From Rhodocyclales bacterium RIFCSPLOWO2_02_FULL_63_24 (GTDB lineage Bacteria; Pseudomonadota; Gammaproteobacteria; Burkholderiales; Rhodocyclaceae): a stretch of 53,810 bases of DNA. The stretch's first letter is position 1; each line of letters starts with the position of its first letter. Both the position numbers and the translations under genes were made by a program. Below are positions 19,172-31,829 of the stretch, piece by piece. Where the stretch lies: positions 1-53,810 of the forward strand of contig MHZX01000024.1 in assembly GCA_001828935.1 (NCBI GenBank). Reading direction: 5' to 3'. The notes beneath the pieces were generated by a model. That model saw only the letters and a program-made list of their open reading frames with translations. It was not told the DNA's origin and did not search any database.

Positions 19172-20809
19172 ATGGATAACAGACGATTGATCCTGCTATT
19201 GGTGTTCAGTTTTTCGCTGATCATGCTTTGGGATGCCTGGCAAAAGCAAAGTCTGCCCAAGTCGGCGACGTCGCCAGTCGCGGCCGTTTCTTCCGCCGCT
19301 GCTCCGGCGGCCGGCGTGGTGCCAACGCCGACTTTGCCGGCTGCGGGTGTTGGCGCGGTACCTGCAACGGTACCTGCCGCCGGGTTAGCGGTGGTACCGG
19401 GAGCGGCGACCGCGAGGATCAAGACCGACTTGTACGTCGCGGAAATTTCGTCGCAGGGCGGGGATATTACCCGGCTTGAACTGGCTCGCCATCCCGACAC
19501 CGAAGACAAATCAAAGCATTTCGTGCTGTTCGACAATGGCGGTAAGCACATTTATTTGGCGCAATCCGGACTGATCGGCGACGGCTTGCCGAATCACAAG
19601 ACCGAATGGAAGCTGAGTGCCGGCGATCATGTGCTGAAGGATGGCGAGAGCCAGCTTGAGGTTCGCCTGGAGGCAGATGCCGCGAATGGTGGCAAGGTAG
19701 TCAAGACCTATGTCTTCCATCGCGGCAGCTACCAGATCGAAGTTCGTCACGAGGGAGCGGCGGCTGGCGCGCATGCCTATTACCAGATCACGCGCGATGG
19801 AAAGCCTGCCGAGGAACAGGGCAGTTCGATGATGATGGGTGTGGTGACCTTCACCGGACCCGCGATCTTTACTGACGCTGAAAAGTATCAGAAGGTCGAG
19901 TTCGCGGATATCCTCAAGAACAAGGCCAAGTTTACGCAGAAAGCCGACAACGGCTGGCTGGCAATGGTGCAGCACTACTTTGTTTCGGCCTGGTTGCCGG
20001 CTGCGGGTGTCGCGCGCGAGTTCTACATGCGCAAGGTCGGGGACGATCTGTATTCGGCCGGCGTCATCCTGCCGGTGGCTGCCGACGGCAAGAGTACGGT
20101 GTCGCTGTACGCTGGCCCGCAGGAGCAGGATAAGCTGGAAAAGATTGCTCCGGGACTCGATCTGGTTGTCGACTATGGCTGGCTGACGGTGATCGCTGCA
20201 CCGCTGTTCTGGGTTTTGGGGGCTATTTACAAAATGGTCGGTAACTGGGGTTGGGCCATCATGGGCTTGACTTTGTTGCTCAAGCTGGCGTTCTTCCCGC
20301 TTTCGGCCGCGAGCTACAAGTCGATGGCGAAGATGCGGGTGCTCACTCCTAAGCTGGTCAAGCTCAAGGAAGTCTACGGCGACGACAAACAGCGCCTGAA
20401 TCAGGAAATGATGGCGCTCTACAAGAAGGAGAAGGTGAATCCCCTGGGTGGTTGCCTGCCGGTGCTGGTGCAGATTCCGGTATTCATCGCGCTGTACTGG
20501 GTACTGCTGGGTACCGTCGAGATGCGCAATGCACCTTGGTTGGGCTGGATCACCGATTTGTCTGTCAAGGATCCATACTATGTGCTGCCGCTGATCATGG
20601 GCGCCACGATGTTTATCCAGACCAAGCTCAACCCGACGCCGCCGGATCCGATCCAGGCCAAAGTTATGTTGTTCATGCCCATCATGTTCACTGGCATGTT
20701 TCTGTTCTTTCCTGCGGGCCTGGTGCTCTACTGGACGGTGAACAACGTTTTGTCTATCGCGCAGCAATGGCAGATCACCCGTCTGGTCGAGGCCGGGGAA
20801 AAGAAATAG
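19172..20809 (+). CDS. yidC: Membrane protein insertase YidC
   Basis: This 545-residue inner-membrane insertase and chaperone works alone or with SecYEG. An N-terminal anchor (about residues 5-22) is followed by an Ala/Pro-rich stretch, the large periplasmic beta-domain (about 70-330) and the conserved five-helix core (about 345-535), including the GGCLPVLVQIPVFIALYWVL segment. It starts at ATG 19172 after a 103-base gap with no recognised element. Length is normal for a Gram-negative YidC. Confidence 0.97.
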   Translation: MDNRRLILLLVFSFSLIMLWDAWQKQSLPKSATSPVAAVSSAAAPAAGVVPTPTLPAAGVGAVPATVPAAGLAVVPGAATARIKTDLYVAEISSQGGDITRLELARHPDTEDKSKHFVLFDNGGKHIYLAQSGLIGDGLPNHKTEWKLSAGDHVLKDGESQLEVRLEADAANGGKVVKTYVFHRGSYQIEVRHEGAAAGAHAYYQITRDGKPAEEQGSSMMMGVVTFTGPAIFTDAEKYQKVEFADILKNKAKFTQKADNGWLAMVQHYFVSAWLPAAGVAREFYMRKVGDDLYSAGVILPVAADGKSTVSLYAGPQEQDKLEKIAPGLDLVVDYGWLTVIAAPLFWVLGAIYKMVGNWGWAIMGLTLLLKLAFFPLSAASYKSMAKMRVLTPKLVKLKEVYGDDKQRLNQEMMALYKKEKVNPLGGCLPVLVQIPVFIALYWVLLGTVEMRNAPWLGWITDLSVKDPYYVLPLIMGATMFIQTKLNPTPPDPIQAKVMLFMPIMFTGMFLFFPAGLVLYWTVNNVLSIAQQWQITRLVEAGEKK

Positions 20810-21031
20810 GCCAAGCTTCCATCCCGCGGGGATGGAATAGCCTGCCGGGGTGCATCGCTCCGGCATTAACGTGAAATAGCTCGTTCGGAGCGACGGGTGA
20901 TGGTCGAGCGAAGCGAGCGGACGAGAAGCCTCCCCGTGAGGGGGGGATGGGAGGGGCGGGCCTTTATTCGCCTTTCGCGTGTTTCATCATCGGCGGGTGG
21001 CTCTGGCTGCCATGAGCGTTAGGGAGGGCGG
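20810..21031. other. yidC-mnmE intergenic region with two hairpins
   Basis: A 9-bp stem TTCCATCCC/GGGATGGAA lies at 20817-20837, right after yidC, and a GC-rich stem CCTCCCC/GGGGGGG at 20929-20946. Neither is followed by a T tract, so they could be attenuating or 3'-end-protecting structures rather than classical terminators. Confidence 0.45.
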
Positions 21032-22378
21032 ATGGGATTGCCGCGCACCGAGATCATCGCTGCCATCGCCACTGCTACCGGTCGTGGCGGCATCGGCGTG
21101 GTACGAGTTTCCGGCGCCGCTCTGCCGGCTTTCGCGGAGGCGTTGAGCGGCAAGTCACCGCTGCCCCGTCGTGCTACTCTTTGTCGCTTCCTGGCGGCGG
21201 ACGGATCGCCGATCGACCAGGGAATTCTGTTGTATTTTCCGGCGCCACATTCCTTTACCGGCGAGGACGTGCTGGAACTACAGGGCCATGGCGGCCCGGT
21301 CGTGCTGCAGATGTTGTTGGCGCGCTGCCTCGAGCTGGGTGCCCGCGTTGCCGAGCCGGGAGAATTTTCGCAGCGTGCCTTTCTCAACGACAAGCTGGAT
21401 CTGGTTCAGGCTGAAGCTATCGCTGATTTGATCGAAGCCGGTACCTCGGCTGCGGCGCGCTCGGCCTTGCGCTCGTTGTCTGGCGAGTTTTCGCGCGAGG
21501 TGCATGCGCTGGTGGCGCGGCTGACCGAGTTGCGCATTCTGGTGGAAGCAACGCTGGATTTCCCGGAAGAGGAAATCGACATCCTGCGGGATACCGATGC
21601 GGCGGATCGATTGTCCGGCTTTCGTAACGATCTCGAGTCCTTGCTGGCAAGAGCCCGTGCCGGCCGCTTGCTGCGCTCCGGTTTGCATGTGGTGCTGGCT
21701 GGCTTGCCCAATGTCGGCAAGTCTTCGTTGCTGAATCGTCTGGCCGGGGAGGAGCGGGCGATTGTTACCGAGGTCGCCGGCACGACGCGCGACGCGGTGC
21801 GCGAAACCATCCAGATAGAGGGCATACCGCTGCATATCATCGATACCGCCGGCTTGCGGGAAACGGACGATCTGGTGGAGAAGATCGGCATCGAGCGGAC
21901 TTGGCGCGAGATCGAAGGCGCCGATGTCGTCTTGCAGCTGGTCGATGCGCGCAGCGGCGAAACACCCGCCGACCATGCCATAGCGGTGCGGCTGCCGGCG
22001 GCTGTTGAACGCATCGTGGTGGAGAACAAATGCGACCTCGCCGGACAGGCGGCGGCACGGACCCTGGAAGTGGGGCGGGTACATCTGCGCCTGTCGGCTA
22101 AAAGCGGCGCGGGGATCGAACTGCTGCATGAGGAGCTGTTGCGGGTAGCCGGTTGGAGCGGGCATGGCGAGGATGTGGTGCTGGCACGCGAGCGGCATCT
22201 TGAAGCGTTGGCGGCGGCAGCCGAAAAGTCGGCGCTGGCGGCACGGCACCTGGGCCAGATCGAGTTCTGTGCGGAAGAGCTGCGCCTGGCCCAGGAAGCG
22301 CTTTCGCGCATTACCGGGGAATTCGGCGCCGACGATCTGCTGGGTGAAATTTTCTCCCGCTTCTGTATCGGCAAATAG
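21032..22378 (+). CDS. mnmE: tRNA uridine-5-carboxymethylaminomethyl modification GTPase
   Basis: This 448-residue GTPase works with MnmG to form cmnm5U at the wobble base of certain tRNAs. The N-terminal folate-binding domain spans about residues 1-120. The G domain shows G1 GLPNVGKS (224-231), GTTRD, DTAG and NKCD. The C-terminal helical domain ends in the conserved FCIGK, whose Cys is needed for activity. GGAGGGCGG precedes ATG 21032. The partner gene mnmG lies 1 kb downstream. Confidence 0.98.
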   Translation: MGLPRTEIIAAIATATGRGGIGVVRVSGAALPAFAEALSGKSPLPRRATLCRFLAADGSPIDQGILLYFPAPHSFTGEDVLELQGHGGPVVLQMLLARCLELGARVAEPGEFSQRAFLNDKLDLVQAEAIADLIEAGTSAAARSALRSLSGEFSREVHALVARLTELRILVEATLDFPEEEIDILRDTDAADRLSGFRNDLESLLARARAGRLLRSGLHVVLAGLPNVGKSSLLNRLAGEERAIVTEVAGTTRDAVRETIQIEGIPLHIIDTAGLRETDDLVEKIGIERTWREIEGADVVLQLVDARSGETPADHAIAVRLPAAVERIVVENKCDLAGQAAARTLEVGRVHLRLSAKSGAGIELLHEELLRVAGWSGHGEDVVLARERHLEALAAAAEKSALAARHLGQIEFCAEELRLAQEALSRITGEFGADDLLGEIFSRFCIGK

Positions 22379-22388
22379 GTCTCGCGGC

Positions 22389-23153
22389 GTGGCCGAATTC
22401 GACCTGATGTTGCTGCTGGCGGCTGCTTTGTTTGCTGGCTTCGTCGATGCGGTGGCGGGGGGCGGCGGATTGATTCAGGTTCCGGCATTGTTGATGGCAC
22501 TGCCGACGGAATCGCCGGCAACCGTGTTCGGCACCAATAAGCTGGCGAGTATTTTCGGCACCGGGAATGCGGCGCTGCGCTATGCGCGGCGTATTGCCCT
22601 GCCTTGGGAAATCGCGCTACCGGCGGCCGCCGCCGCTTTCGTGTGCGCCTTTGCCGGCGCGGCGGCGGTGGCATGGCTGCCGAAGGCGGTGGTGCGACCC
22701 TTGGTGCTCGTTTTGCTGGTGCTGGTCATGGTGTATACGGTGGTCAAGCCGAATTTCGGGGCGATAGCGGGCGCTCGGTTGGCGTCCGGACACGAGCGCA
22801 GGCGGGCCTTGATTGCGGGTGCGGTGCTGGGCTTTTATGATGGATTCTTTGGGCCCGGCGCCGGCAGCTTCCTGATTTTCGCTTTCGTGCGGTTTTTCCG
22901 GCTTGACTTCCTTCATGCGTCGAGCGCCGCCAAGGTGGTGAATTTCGCCACCAACGCCGCAGCGCTCGCCTACTTTGTTCCGAGCGGGTATGTGCTGTGG
23001 AGTACCGGATTGGCCATGGCGGTATTCAATATTGCCGGAGCCTTGCTCGGTGCCCGCCTGGCGTTGCGCCACGGTAGCGGATTCGTGCGGGGGGTCTTTG
23101 TCGTGGTGGCATCCTTGCTGATCGCCCGTTTGGGCTACGATACTTTTGCCTGA
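22389..23153 (+). CDS. TSUP (TauE/SafE) family membrane transporter
   Basis: This 254-residue integral membrane protein has about eight hydrophobic helices and the family's N-terminal glycine-rich segment (FVDAVAGGGGLIQVPAL) repeated in the second half (YDGFFGPGAGSFL). TSUP proteins are thought to export or import sulfonates, sulfite or related anions; the substrate here is unknown. I chose GTG 22389, 10 bases after mnmE; ATG 22407 is an alternative. It sits between mnmE and mnmG and is probably cotranscribed with mnmE. Confidence 0.88.
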   Translation: MAEFDLMLLLAAALFAGFVDAVAGGGGLIQVPALLMALPTESPATVFGTNKLASIFGTGNAALRYARRIALPWEIALPAAAAAFVCAFAGAAAVAWLPKAVVRPLVLVLLVLVMVYTVVKPNFGAIAGARLASGHERRRALIAGAVLGFYDGFFGPGAGSFLIFAFVRFFRLDFLHASSAAKVVNFATNAAALAYFVPSGYVLWSTGLAMAVFNIAGALLGARLALRHGSGFVRGVFVVVASLLIARLGYDTFA

Positions 23154-23195
23154 CCAGATTGGGGTTGGGTGCGAGAGACGGGCAAGCTCGACACA

Positions 23196-23211
23196 TGTTT
23201 CACGTGAAACT
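23196..23211. promoter_or_regulatory. parS site 1
   Basis: TGTTTCACGTGAAACT matches the bacterial parS consensus TGTTTCACGTGAAACA at 15 of 16 positions and is palindromic. It is the centromere-like loading site for ParB, whose gene lies 3.5 kb downstream. Confidence 0.95.
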
Positions 23212-23220
23212 AAGTAGGTC

Positions 23221-23236
23221 GGTTTCACGTGAAACA
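23221..23236. promoter_or_regulatory. parS site 2
   Basis: GGTTTCACGTGAAACA matches the parS consensus at 15 of 16 positions. Its centre is 25 bases from that of site 1, about two and a half helical turns. The mirrored deviations (last base of site 1, first base of site 2) leave both 14-base cores identical. Confidence 0.95.
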
Positions 23237-23287
23237 GTGCGTGCGATCTGGTAGTCCGCTTTCCCCAAAGCTGCGTTTTTGAAGCGG

Positions 23288-23311
23288 GAGGCGTATGATT
23301 GCGCCTCTTTT
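23288..23311 (+). terminator. Weak terminator-like hairpin before mnmG
   Basis: GAGGCG (23288-23293) pairs with CGCCTC (23302-23307), followed by four T. The six-base stem with an eight-base loop is modest. It may end transcription from mnmE and the TSUP gene. Confidence 0.4.
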
Positions 23312-23378
23312 GATTTCGGAAAATCCTGCTTGCGGGATAGGTTTTCCTTGAACCCTCGCTTTCCCTTGGTCTCGTAAC

Positions 23379-25256
23379 GTGCAATTCCCGACTTGTTTTG
23401 ATGTAATTGTGGTTGGTGGCGGTCACGCTGGTACGGAGGCGGCGCTGGCGGCTGCCCGCTCGGGCGCGCGGACGCTGCTGCTTACACACAACATCGAGAC
23501 CCTGGGCGCCATGTCCTGCAATCCGTCGATCGGTGGAATCGGCAAGGGGCATCTGGTCAAGGAGGTCGACGCGCTGGGCGGTGCGATGGCGGCGGCGACC
23601 GACGAGGCTGGCATTCAGTTCCGTATTCTCAATGCCTCGAAGGGGCCGGCGGTGCGCGCCACCCGCGCCCAGACCGATCGCCAGCTCTACAAGCAGGCGA
23701 TCCGTGGCCGCCTCGAGAACCAGTCGAACTTGACCTTGTTCCAACAGGCGGCTGACGACCTGATCATCAGTGGCGACCGTGTTTGCGGCGTGGTGACGCA
23801 GTTGGGGGTGCGCTTTGAGGCACCTGCCGTGGTGCTGACCGCCGGCACTTTTCTCAACGGCCTGGTCCATGTCGGGCTGACGAACTACCGCGCCGGCCGT
23901 TTCGGCGACCCGCCAGCCATTTCTTTGGCTAAGCGACTGAAGGAAATTCAATTGCCGGTCGGGCGCCTGAAGACTGGCACGCCACCCCGTCTCGACGGGC
24001 GCAGTATTGATTTTTCCGCACTTCAAGTCCAGCCGGGAGATGATCCAGTACCGGTGTTCTCCTATATGGGTACGTGCGCCCAGCATCCGCGCCAGGTGCC
24101 CTGCTGGATCACGCAGACCAACAGTCGCACCCACGACATCATTCGCTCGGGGCTGGATCGGTCGCCGATGTTTACCGGCGTTATCGAAGGCGTCGGGCCG
24201 CGCTATTGCCCGTCGATCGAGGACAAGATTCATCGCTTTGCCGGCAAGGACAGTCATCAGATATTCCTTGAGCCGGAAGGCCTCGATACTCACGAAATCT
24301 ATCCGCAGGGCGTTTCGACCAGCCTGCCGTTCGATGTCCAGCTGGCTCTGGTGCGTTCCATCCGCGGGCTTGAGCAGGTGCACATCACGCGTCCCGGTTA
24401 CGCCATCGAATACGACTATTTTGATCCGCGCAATCTCAAGGACAGCCTGGAAACCAAGTCGGTCGGCGGTTTGTTTTTCGCCGGTCAGATCAACGGTACG
24501 ACGGGCTACGAGGAGGCTGCAGCGCAAGGCCTCCTGGCCGGGATCAATGCCGCGCGCCACGCGATGCAGCTGCCGGCGTGGGCGCCGCGAAGGGATCAGG
24601 CCTATCTCGGCGTGCTGGTGGATGACCTTATTACGCGCGGGGTTTCCGAGCCTTATCGGATGTTCACCAGTCGTGCCGAATACCGCTTGTCCTTGCGTGA
24701 GGACAACGCCGATCTGCGTCTGACCGACGTCGGTCGCGAATTGGGTCTGGTGGATGATTTGCGCTGGGACGCCTTCAATCGCAAGCGCGATGCCGTCGCG
24801 CTTGAAGCCGAACGCCTGAAGACGACCTGGGTCAATCCGCACCAATTGCCTGAGGCCGACGCGATGCGCGTGCTGGGTCAGCCGATGGAACGTGAATATC
24901 GTTTGTTCGACTTGTTGCGCCGACCCGAAGTCAGCTACGCCAGTCTGTTGACCCTGCCTGGAGCGGGCGAAGCCCTGGTGTCGCCCGAGGTGATCGAACA
25001 GGTCGAGATACAGGCCAAGTATCAAGGTTATATCGAACGACAACAAGACGAGGTCGCAAAGAGTCTGGCCCACGAATCCCTGCCCTTACCCAGTGACATC
25101 GATTACACACAGGTGCATGGCTTGTCCTTCGAGGTGCGACAGAAGCTCACCCAGATACGTCCGCAAACCCTGGGTCAGGCATCGCGCCTGCAGGGAATGA
25201 CCCCAGCGGCGATCTCTCTCCTGCTGGTGCATCTGAAGCGGCGCAAGGCGGCATGA
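23379..25256 (+). CDS. mnmG: tRNA uridine-5-carboxymethylaminomethyl modification enzyme
   Basis: This 625-residue FAD enzyme is the partner of MnmE in wobble-uridine modification. The N-terminal dinucleotide fold is [12 protein letters not shown], followed by the conserved [14 protein letters not shown] block. A second conserved segment is [17 protein letters not shown] and the C-terminal MnmE-binding helical domain is present. It starts at GTG 23379. Its end overlaps rsmG by 4 bases, beginning the mnmG-rsmG-parA-parB operon typical of proteobacterial origins. Confidence 0.98.
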   Translation: MQFPTCFDVIVVGGGHAGTEAALAAARSGARTLLLTHNIETLGAMSCNPSIGGIGKGHLVKEVDALGGAMAAATDEAGIQFRILNASKGPAVRATRAQTDRQLYKQAIRGRLENQSNLTLFQQAADDLIISGDRVCGVVTQLGVRFEAPAVVLTAGTFLNGLVHVGLTNYRAGRFGDPPAISLAKRLKEIQLPVGRLKTGTPPRLDGRSIDFSALQVQPGDDPVPVFSYMGTCAQHPRQVPCWITQTNSRTHDIIRSGLDRSPMFTGVIEGVGPRYCPSIEDKIHRFAGKDSHQIFLEPEGLDTHEIYPQGVSTSLPFDVQLALVRSIRGLEQVHITRPGYAIEYDYFDPRNLKDSLETKSVGGLFFAGQINGTTGYEEAAAQGLLAGINAARHAMQLPAWAPRRDQAYLGVLVDDLITRGVSEPYRMFTSRAEYRLSLREDNADLRLTDVGRELGLVDDLRWDAFNRKRDAVALEAERLKTTWVNPHQLPEADAMRVLGQPMEREYRLFDLLRRPEVSYASLLTLPGAGEALVSPEVIEQVEIQAKYQGYIERQQDEVAKSLAHESLPLPSDIDYTQVHGLSFEVRQKLTQIRPQTLGQASRLQGMTPAAISLLLVHLKRRKAA

Positions 25257-25924
25257 GTCTGGCGGAGCAGCTGCAAGCGGGCCTCGCTGCTCTCGGTCTC
25301 GATCTGCCTGAAAAAATGCAGACCAGTCTACTGGCCTATGTCGCGCTGTTGAAGAAATGGAACCGCACCTACAACCTGACGGCCATCCGCGAAGAAAGCG
25401 AGATGCTTACCCAGCATCTGCTCGATTCGCTGTCGGTACTACCGGTCCTGCAAGAGTCGGCGCTTGCCGGCCCGCGAAGCGGAATTCCCGGCAGACAGAG
25501 TCCGGGACGGCGTTGGGCGGATGTCGGCAGCGGCGCCGGGTTGCCGGGAATTCCGTTGGCGATCGCCCGACCGGATATCGAGATGACGTTGATCGAGGCC
25601 GTCGAAAAGAAATCCGCATTCCAGCGCCAGGCGAAGATCGAGCTCGGGTTGCCCAATATAACGGTCCTCAACACCCGCGTTGAGGACGTCCCGGGCGGGT
25701 CGTTCGACGCCGTCGTGTCGCGCGCCTTCGCCGAACTGGCGAGCTTCGTCGACCTTGCCGGGCATCTGCTGACGGCCGGCGGCCGGCTTTATGCGATGAA
25801 GGGTCTCGCGCCCGAAGACGAAATAAACCGCTTGCCGCTCGGCTGGAGGATGCTTGATTGCATCCGGCTGAGCGTTCCCGGGCTGGATGCGGAGCGCCAC
25901 CTGATTGTTCTAGAGAAAGTCTGA
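25253..25924 (+). CDS. rsmG: 16S rRNA (guanine527-N7)-methyltransferase
   Basis: This 223-residue Rossmann-fold methyltransferase acts on G527 of 16S rRNA using S-adenosylmethionine. The SAM-binding motif is [17 protein letters not shown], and the family segment [11 protein letters not shown] is near residue 40. It begins at ATG 25253, overlapping the mnmG stop, and is followed after 5 bases by parA. Its length is slightly above that of E. coli RsmG (207), because of a short insertion before the SAM motif (about residues 72-86). Confidence 0.97.
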   Translation: MSLAEQLQAGLAALGLDLPEKMQTSLLAYVALLKKWNRTYNLTAIREESEMLTQHLLDSLSVLPVLQESALAGPRSGIPGRQSPGRRWADVGSGAGLPGIPLAIARPDIEMTLIEAVEKKSAFQRQAKIELGLPNITVLNTRVEDVPGGSFDAVVSRAFAELASFVDLAGHLLTAGGRLYAMKGLAPEDEINRLPLGWRMLDCIRLSVPGLDAERHLIVLEKV

Positions 25925-25929
25925 CGACG

Positions 25930-26709
25930 ATGCATATATTTGCAATAGCCAATCAAAAGGGTGGCGTGGGTAAGACCACTACCGCCGTCAATCTGGCTGC
26001 AGCGCTGGCCGCCAGCGGCCAGCGCACCCTGCTGGTGGATCTCGACCCGCAGGGCAATGCCACCATGGGTTGCGGGGTGGAAAAGCGCAGCCTCGAATCC
26101 TCCGTCTATCAGGTATTGCTGCAACTGGCGAGCCTTAGCGATGCGCGGGTGATGTCGCCGTCCGGCAGGTTCGACGTCTTGCCGGCCAACCGCGATTTGG
26201 CGGGCGCCGAGGTCGAGTTGGTGGATCTTGAACTGCGCGAGATGCGTCTCAAGGTTGCATTGGCGGCGCACCAGGAGGATTACGACTTCGTCCTGATCGA
26301 CTGCCCGCCGTCGCTCTCGATGCTGACCTTGAACGGGCTGTGCGCGGCGCATGGGGTCATCATCCCGATGCAGTGCGAGTACTACGCGCTGGAAGGCCTC
26401 TCCGACTTGGTCAACACGATCAAGAAAGTGCACGCCAACCTGAATCGCGACCTCAAGATCATCGGTCTGCTGCGAGTCATGTACGACCCGCGAAATACCC
26501 TATCGACCCAGGTTTCAGCGCAGCTCGAACAGCATTTTGGCGACAAGGTGTTCAAGACCCTGGTGCCGCGCAACGTGCGTCTCGCCGAAGCGCCCAGTTA
26601 CGGCGTGCCCGGCGTCCTCTTCGATAAGGCGGCCAAAGGCGCGCAGGCCTATATGGCCTTCGCCGTCGAAATGATCGATCGTGTCAATTCCTGGAAGGAA
26701 ATGTTGTGA
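25930..26709 (+). CDS. parA: Chromosome partitioning ATPase ParA
   Basis: This 259-residue deviant Walker-type ATPase binds nucleoid DNA and moves ParB-parS complexes. The Walker A variant KGGVGKTT is at residues 10-17, with VDLDPQGN and FVLIDCPPS further on. It has no N-terminal helix-turn-helix, so it is the chromosomal (Soj) type. I start it at ATG 25930. A 24-codon upstream extension lies inside rsmG and is not credible. It overlaps parB by 4 bases. Confidence 0.97.
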   Translation: MHIFAIANQKGGVGKTTTAVNLAAALAASGQRTLLVDLDPQGNATMGCGVEKRSLESSVYQVLLQLASLSDARVMSPSGRFDVLPANRDLAGAEVELVDLELREMRLKVALAAHQEDYDFVLIDCPPSLSMLTLNGLCAAHGVIIPMQCEYYALEGLSDLVNTIKKVHANLNRDLKIIGLLRVMYDPRNTLSTQVSAQLEQHFGDKVFKTLVPRNVRLAEAPSYGVPGVLFDKAAKGAQAYMAFAVEMIDRVNSWKEML

Positions 26710-27554
26710 ATCCACCAAAACAAAAAGGCCTTGGCCGCGGACTGGATGCTCTCCTCGCCGCCAACAATACGCCGGAGACCCAGCGCCAGGAGACACTTTC
26801 GGTCGGCGCCTTGCAGCCCGGCAAGTACCAGCCGCGCACCCGCATGGATCCGGGCTCGCTCGAGGAATTGGCGGCTTCGATAAAGGCCCAGGGGCTGATT
26901 CAGCCGATCTCCGTGCGGCCGGTGGATAGTGGCCGTTACGAAATCATCGCCGGCGAGCGGCGCTGGCGCGCGGCCCAGATTGCCGGTCTAGGCGAGGTGC
27001 CGGTGCTGATCCGCGACATCCCCGACGATGCCGCGCTGGCGATGTCGCTGATCGAAAACATCCAACGCGAAGATCTCAATCCGCTGGAAGAAGCCGCAGG
27101 CATACAGCGCCTGATCGACGAATTCCAGATGACCCACCAGCAGGCCGCGGACGCCGTCGGTCGTTCGCGCTCTGCCGCGTCGAACCTGCTGCGTCTGCTG
27201 CAACTGGCTAAGCCGGCGCAAGACATGCTCATGGCGGGAGACATCGAAATGGGTCACGCCAGAGCGCTGCTGCCGCTGTCCAAGAGTGAGCAAGGTCGCG
27301 TTGCGGCTCTGGTCGTCGACAAGGGCTTTTCAGTGCGGGAGACCGAACGTCTGGTCGCTCGCGAACTGAATCCGCCGGTGAAGAAGGGCGGCGAGAAGAA
27401 ACCGGATCGTGACCTGCTACGCCTTGAAGAGGAGCTTTCCGATCGTCTGGGGGCCACGGTCAAGATCAGCGCCAACCGCAAGGGCGGCGGCAGCCTGACG
27501 ATTCGCTTCGGCAGCTTGGACCAGCTCGATGGCCTGCTCGCCCGACTCGATTAG
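26706..27554 (+). CDS. parB: Chromosome partitioning protein ParB
   Basis: This 282-residue CTP-dependent clamp loads at parS and spreads. The N-terminal nucleotide domain carries GERRWRA and [10 protein letters not shown], a helix-turn-helix follows at about residues 140-165 ([23 protein letters not shown]), and the C-terminal dimerisation domain closes the protein. It starts at GTG 26706 within the parA stop. Two parS copies lie 3.5 kb upstream. The next gene, atpI, has its own promoter. Confidence 0.97.
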   Translation: MNPPKQKGLGRGLDALLAANNTPETQRQETLSVGALQPGKYQPRTRMDPGSLEELAASIKAQGLIQPISVRPVDSGRYEIIAGERRWRAAQIAGLGEVPVLIRDIPDDAALAMSLIENIQREDLNPLEEAAGIQRLIDEFQMTHQQAADAVGRSRSAASNLLRLLQLAKPAQDMLMAGDIEMGHARALLPLSKSEQGRVAALVVDKGFSVRETERLVARELNPPVKKGGEKKPDRDLLRLEEELSDRLGATVKISANRKGGGSLTIRFGSLDQLDGLLARLD

Positions 27555-27619
27555 GCAGCTTCATGTCTCCTGTTTGGAAGCATTTCACACCGAAAATGGC
27601 GCGCTGCAACATAAATCAA

Positions 27620-27654
27620 TTGACAACCCGCGATCAATGGCCTATATTCGCGGG
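27620..27654 (+). promoter_or_regulatory. Promoter of the atp operon, with an inverted repeat
   Basis: TTGACA at 27620-27625 and TATATT at 27643-27648 are 17 bases apart, upstream of atpI. CCCGCG at 27627-27632 and CGCGGG at 27649-27654 form an inverted repeat bracketing the -10, which could bind a regulator or fold in the 5' end. Confidence 0.8.
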
Positions 27655-27680
27655 CTTTTGGAAGCGGCCCGGTCTTATAG

Positions 27681-28879
<1,199 letters not shown>

Positions 28880-28908
28880 TACCTCTGTATCAATCTTTAC
28901 AACCTTAA

Positions 28909-29187
<279 letters not shown>

Positions 29188-29219
29188 TCGTCTCCCCTAA
29201 CGCTTAAGGAGCGACTACC

Positions 29220-29690
29220 GTGAATCTGAACGCAACGCTGTTTGCCCAGCTGGTTGTGTTCCTCATTTTGGCGTGGTTCACGATGAAGTTCGTGTGGCCG
29301 CCCATCATGAAGGCACTCGACGAGCGCGCGGGCAAGATAGCTGACGGGCTTGCGGCCGCGGACAAGGCCAAAACCGATCTGGCACACGCAGAAAAGAAAG
29401 CCTCTGACGAATTGCGCAAGGCGCGTGAATCCGCCGCCGAGTTTCGCAGTGGCGCCGAGAGGCAGGTGGCCCAGTTGATCGAAGATGCCCGCGCCGAAGG
29501 TGCGCGCATCGTCAATGCGGCCCGTGAAGCTGCCGAGGCCGAGGCTGCCGCCGCTTCACAGCGTGCCAAGGAAGCCTTGCGCGAGCATGTGGCGGTTCTG
29601 GCTGTAGCCGGTGCCGAGCGCATTCTGCGCAAGGAGATCAACGCCCAGGCCCACGCCGAGCTGCTGACGCAACTCAAGTCGGAACTGTAA
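29220..29690 (+). CDS. atpF: ATP synthase Fo subunit b
   Basis: This 156-residue peripheral-stalk subunit has one N-terminal membrane helix (about residues 5-25) followed by a long Ala/Glu/Arg-rich coiled coil. It holds F1 against rotation, as a dimer with subunit delta on top. It starts at GTG 29220 with AAGGAG upstream. Length matches E. coli subunit b exactly (156). Confidence 0.98.
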   Translation: MNLNATLFAQLVVFLILAWFTMKFVWPPIMKALDERAGKIADGLAAADKAKTDLAHAEKKASDELRKARESAAEFRSGAERQVAQLIEDARAEGARIVNAAREAAEAEAAAASQRAKEALREHVAVLAVAGAERILRKEINAQAHAELLTQLKSEL

Positions 29691-29696
29691 GCAGCC

Positions 29697-30245
29697 ATGG
29701 CCGAAAACGTCACCCTTGCGCGCCCTTATGCCGAGGCCGCGTTCCAGCTGGCCAAGAGCGGAAATGCCCTTGCGGCTTGGTCCGATGTGCTGTCGCGGCT
29801 TTCCGCCGTTGCTTCTCGTCCCGAAATGGAAGAATGCATCGGCAATCCGCGTCTAAGCCCGGTCCAGCTGGCGCAACTCTGTCTCGATGTAGCGGCATCT
29901 GACGCCAAGTCCGGCTTGTCGGCCGATCAGCAGAACTTTGTCCGTGTCCTCGCGGACAACGATCGCCTAATTGTGCTGCCCGAGATCAGCGAGCTTTTCG
30001 ACGAACTCAAGCATGGTCACGAAGGCATCAAGGACGCCGAGATCACCTCTGCCTTTGTCCTCGACGAAGCGACATTGCAAACTCTCGTGGCCGACCTCGA
30101 ACGCAAGTTCGGGTGCAGGATCCAGGCGACCGTCAAGGTCGATGCCGAACTTATTGGTGGCGTCCGTATTGCCGTCGGCGATGAAGTGATCGACGCCTCG
30201 GTCCGCGGCAAGCTTGCTGCCATGGCCACCGCGCTAAAGAACTAG
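29697..30245 (+). CDS. atpH: ATP synthase F1 subunit delta
   Basis: This 182-residue subunit connects the peripheral stalk to the alpha3beta3 head. The N-terminal helical domain begins with the family signature [11 protein letters not shown]. The C-terminal part contains the [20 protein letters not shown] block that ends delta/OSCP proteins. It is six bases after atpF and ten before atpA. Confidence 0.97.
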   Translation: MAENVTLARPYAEAAFQLAKSGNALAAWSDVLSRLSAVASRPEMEECIGNPRLSPVQLAQLCLDVAASDAKSGLSADQQNFVRVLADNDRLIVLPEISELFDELKHGHEGIKDAEITSAFVLDEATLQTLVADLERKFGCRIQATVKVDAELIGGVRIAVGDEVIDASVRGKLAAMATALKN

Positions 30246-30255
30246 GAGTAATTCC

Positions 30256-31794
<1,539 letters not shown>

Positions 31795-31829
31795 TCCCGA
31801 ACCGCTGACGAACTAAACGGGGAGCGATC

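Noticed and set aside
22617..25073. 818-codon open frame on the minus strand
   Set aside because: It runs antisense across mnmG, whose protein is fully conserved. The translated product is Arg/Gln/His-rich with no recognisable domain, as expected of an antisense frame in GC-rich DNA.
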